NCBI GenBank assembly: GCA_002477505.1
Contig: DLQB01000149.1
Location: 1 to 15,345, forward strand
Source: Flavobacteriales bacterium UBA7443
GTDB lineage: Bacteria > Bacteroidota > Bacteroidia > Flavobacteriales_D > Sanyastnellaceae
Direction of reading: 5' to 3'
DNA: 15,345 bases
Shown here: positions 13,254 to 15,345 of the stretch, in pieces
Layout: every line of letters starts with the position of its first letter
How positions within the stretch are numbered: position 1 is the first letter of the stretch
Position numbers and translations under genes: made by a program
Notes under the pieces: generated by a model
What the model saw: the letters and a program-made list of their open reading frames with translations, nothing else
Databases searched by the model: none
Told to the model about the DNA's origin: nothing

Positions 13254-14330
13254 ATGAAAATGGGTCAAAAATTCAGAGCAGGAGTATTGAGTGGAGAAGA
13301 AGTACGTGCCGTCTTTCAAGATGCGCAAAAAAACAAATACGCTCTCCCCGCAGTCAATGTCATCGGTTCAAACTCCATCAATGCCGTGCTTGAAACGGCC
13401 CGTGATTTGAATTCGCCTGTGATTGTGCAGTTTTCCAATGGTGGAGCGGTTTTTAATGCAGGCAAAGGATTGAAAATGTCTGACCAGCAAAATGCTGTGC
13501 TCGGTTCCATTGCCGGAGCACACCATGTACATGCCTTGGCAGAGGCCTATGGTGTTCCCGTCATTTTGCATACGGACCATTGTTCACGCAAGTTGTTGCC
13601 GTGGATTGATGGTTTGTTGGATGCGAGTGAAGCACACTTCGAAAAGACTGGAGCACCTTTGTTCAGTTCTCATATGATTGATCTGAGTGAAGAACCCATT
13701 GAGGAAAACATTGCGACGTGCACGACCTACCTCGAGCGTATGCACAAGATGGGCATGTTCCTAGAGATTGAGCTCGGCGTGACCGGAGGAGAGGAAGACG
13801 GGGTAGACAACACGGACATTGACAGCAGCAAATTATACACGCAGCCAGAAGAAGTTGCCTTCGCTTATGAAGCGTTAAACGCCGTGAGCGACCAATTCAC
13901 GATAGCAGCGGCATTCGGGAATGTCCATGGGGTTTACAAGCCAGGGAATGTCAGTTTGACGCCAAAAATTTTGGACAATAGTCAAAAACATATCGAGCAG
14001 AAATTCAACACAGGAAGCAATCCTGTGGATTTTGTTTTTCATGGAGGCAGTGGTTCGAGCGTAGATGAAATTCGTGAAGCCATTTCTTACGGTGCCATCA
14101 AAATGAACATTGATACGGACATGCAGTGGGCGTTTTTGAGTGGCATACGCGATTATGTGGATCACAACCACGATTACCTCAAAACGCAAATCGGTAACCC
14201 GGAGGGACCAGAGGTTCCGAATAAGAAGAAGTACGATCCGCGTGTTTGGCTGCGTCAAGGCGAAACATACTTCAGCGCTCGTCTCAAGCAGGCGTTTGAG
14301 GATTTGAATTGCGTGAACCGGAACGCCTAA
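13254..14330 (+). CDS. fbaA: Class II (class IIA) fructose-bisphosphate aldolase
   Basis: The product has 358 residues, close to E. coli FbaA (359) and clearly of the long IIA type. It cleaves or forms fructose 1,6-bisphosphate in glycolysis and gluconeogenesis with a zinc ion. Landmarks: YALPAVNVIGSNSINAVLETA (29-49); PVIVQFSNGGAVFNAGKG (55-72); HTDHC (106-110) with catalytic Asp108 and zinc ligand His109; LEIELGVTGGEEDGVDN (170-186) with the acidic metal-binding loop; FGNVHGVYKPGN (221-232, zinc ligand His225); VFHGGSGSS (261-269, zinc ligand His263); and IKMNIDTDMQWAF (282-294, phosphate binding). ATG 13254 is used; a second in-frame ATG at 13260 is also possible. Its stop codon overlaps the pgi start (TAATG), linking two glycolytic steps in one operon. 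Confidence 0.97.
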   Translation: MKMGQKFRAGVLSGEEVRAVFQDAQKNKYALPAVNVIGSNSINAVLETARDLNSPVIVQFSNGGAVFNAGKGLKMSDQQNAVLGSIAGAHHVHALAEAYGVPVILHTDHCSRKLLPWIDGLLDASEAHFEKTGAPLFSSHMIDLSEEPIEENIATCTTYLERMHKMGMFLEIELGVTGGEEDGVDNTDIDSSKLYTQPEEVAFAYEALNAVSDQFTIAAAFGNVHGVYKPGNVSLTPKILDNSQKHIEQKFNTGSNPVDFVFHGGSGSSVDEIREAISYGAIKMNIDTDMQWAFLSGIRDYVDHNHDYLKTQIGNPEGPEVPNKKKYDPRVWLRQGETYFSARLKQAFEDLNCVNRNA

Positions 14331-15345
14331 TGCTCAAATCATTTCATTTGAAGGCTTCCAAATCACATCAGCGTTTGCTGGATTTGGCAAAAACGGATGG
14401 CCACCGCTCGGTAACGGACTTTTTTGAAGAAGAACCAGATCGTTACCATTCCATGCATGCGGAAACGAATGGGCTGATGATGGATTGGTCCAAGCATCGC
14501 ATTTCGAAAGCGACAATGGAAGCGCTGCATGAGCTGGCGTCTGAGGCGCGCTGGCAGGAAGGTCGTGAAGATCTATTTTCAGGGTCTGCCATCAATCAAA
14601 CGGAAAGACGAGCCGTCTTACACATGGCGCTGCGAGCAGAAGATGGCGACAACTTCAAGGTAGATGGTGACGATGTAATGCCTGCTGTTTTGGAGGTGCG
14701 CAAGTCCATGCTAGCTTTTGCAGATGAGGTGCGAGCCAACGCTGAAATCCACAACGTAGTGAACATAGGCATCGGTGGTTCCGATCTCGGTCCATTGATG
14801 GTAACCAAGGCCTTGCGTCGGTTCCATGATGGAGGTCCGAGCATTCATTTCGTGAGCAATGTGGATGGCGCTCATTTGGAAGCGGTTCTCGATGGATTGA
14901 ATCCTAAAAACACGCTCTTCATAGTGGTCAGTAAGACATTTACGACGCAGGAAACAATGGCCAATGCGATGGCAGCCAAAGCGTGGTTGGTGGATGCCCT
15001 TGGAACAGAAGCTGTTCAGTCACACTTTGCTGCAGTCTCCACGAATCTCAGTGCTGCAGGGGAGTTTGGAATAGATGCGCAGCGAACATTTGGTTTTTCA
15101 GATTGGGTTGGTGGTCGCTATAGTTTGTGGGGGCCGGTGGGGCTGTCCATTGCCTGTGGGGTTGGAAGTGGCAATTTCAAGGCGTTGTTGAAAGGGGCTC
15201 GTGCCATGGATATTCACTTTCAACAGGCTCCTGATCGGGAGAATTTACCGCTCATTTCAGCGTTGACAGGCATTTGGTCGCGCGAGTATTTGGGGTTTGA
15301 GACCCAAGTGGTCTTGCCCTACGCCCAAGACTTGGATCGTTTTCC
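14330..15345 (+). CDS. pgi: Glucose-6-phosphate isomerase (3' end missing)
   Basis: The frame starting with ATG 14330 is open to the window end, giving the first 338 residues. It interconverts glucose 6-phosphate and fructose 6-phosphate in the cytoplasm. Motifs: IGIGGSDLGP (146-155), VSKTFTTQETMANA (200-213) and the family signature FGFSDWVGGRYSLWGPVGLS (254-273) including the substrate-binding arginine (R263); then GIWSREYLGFETQVVLPYAQDLDRF at the cut end. N-terminal residues 40-130 match the usual helical leader, including WSKHRI and the short FSGSAINQTERRAVLHMALR block typical of long (about 550-residue) Pgi proteins. The remaining third, with the catalytic Glu and His/Lys near the C-terminus, lies outside the window. 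It overlaps fbaA by one base (TAATG), so it is translationally coupled. Confidence 0.97.
   Translation, partial: MLKSFHLKASKSHQRLLDLAKTDGHRSVTDFFEEEPDRYHSMHAETNGLMMDWSKHRISKATMEALHELASEARWQEGREDLFSGSAINQTERRAVLHMALRAEDGDNFKVDGDDVMPAVLEVRKSMLAFADEVRANAEIHNVVNIGIGGSDLGPLMVTKALRRFHDGGPSIHFVSNVDGAHLEAVLDGLNPKNTLFIVVSKTFTTQETMANAMAAKAWLVDALGTEAVQSHFAAVSTNLSAAGEFGIDAQRTFGFSDWVGGRYSLWGPVGLSIACGVGSGNFKALLKGARAMDIHFQQAPDRENLPLISALTGIWSREYLGFETQVVLPYAQDLDRF

Noticed and set aside
1..15345. CRISPR arrays, tRNA or rRNA genes, insertion sequences, toxin-antitoxin or defence systems
   Set aside because: I looked for regular repeats, cloverleaf-like segments, transposases with terminal repeats and defence-type domains on both strands and saw none that could be supported.

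Overview
The window (about half G+C, densely coded on both strands) looks like a chromosomal core region of a member of the Bacteroidota, probably a Flavobacteriales-like marine or freshwater lineage (order-level placement is a guess). The phylum call rests on several exact TAnnTTTG boxes (the Bacteroidota -7 promoter element) just upstream of genes, the near absence of Shine-Dalgarno sequences, a SPOR-type protein of a style common in that phylum, and a RibBA whose GTP cyclohydrolase half has lost its metal ligands, a state I recall from flavobacterial RibBA. I see no phage, IS element, CRISPR array, tRNA, rRNA or obvious defence island.

Left part (1-5752, + strand): a three-gene ABC importer of the Fe-siderophore/haem/cobalamin type (substrate-binding protein cut by the window start, FecCD permease, FecE-type ATPase), joined by two ATGA overlaps. 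It is followed by a membrane-anchored metallophosphoesterase with its own -7 box and by the ABC-F translation factor EttA. The next + gene, glutamyl-Q tRNA(Asp) synthetase (5739-6572), overlaps the end of ettA by 14 nt and starts with TTG.

Middle (6598-10210, - strand): a compact four-gene operon read from right to left: a secreted two-repeat protein with a C-terminal SPOR-like domain, the tyrosine recombinase XerD, a secreted cysteine-rich alpha/beta-hydrolase, and a secreted TlpA-like thioredoxin. The joints are TAATG, TTGA and a 3-nt gap. It converges on gluQ with only 25 nt between.

Intergenic region 10211-10549: the only long gene-free stretch. It holds a well-formed rpmE2 promoter on + and, on -, an orphan GC-rich intrinsic terminator about 60-100 nt downstream of a TAnnTTTG box. 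Together these look like a small RNA gene of about 90 nt, the best candidate here for something undescribed.

Right part (10550-15345): zinc-free ribosomal protein L31 (rpmE2, +) and ribBA (-) converge on a shared bidirectional terminator. ribBA and def (peptide deformylase, +) diverge from a 49-nt spacer in which each gene has a TAnnTTTG box only four bases before its ATG, suggesting leaderless mRNAs. def overlaps a small exported TPR protein. A separate promoter then drives class II fructose-bisphosphate aldolase and glucose-6-phosphate isomerase, which overlap by one base (TAATG); pgi runs off the window end.

The themes are housekeeping: metal/cofactor uptake, translation (EttA, GluQ-RS, L31, deformylase), riboflavin synthesis, chromosome dimer resolution, envelope proteins and glycolysis/gluconeogenesis. 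I do not see a clear novel multi-gene system. The items most worth a second look are the candidate sRNA, the degenerate RibA half, the divergent leaderless promoters and the SPOR/XerD/esterase/TlpA operon.
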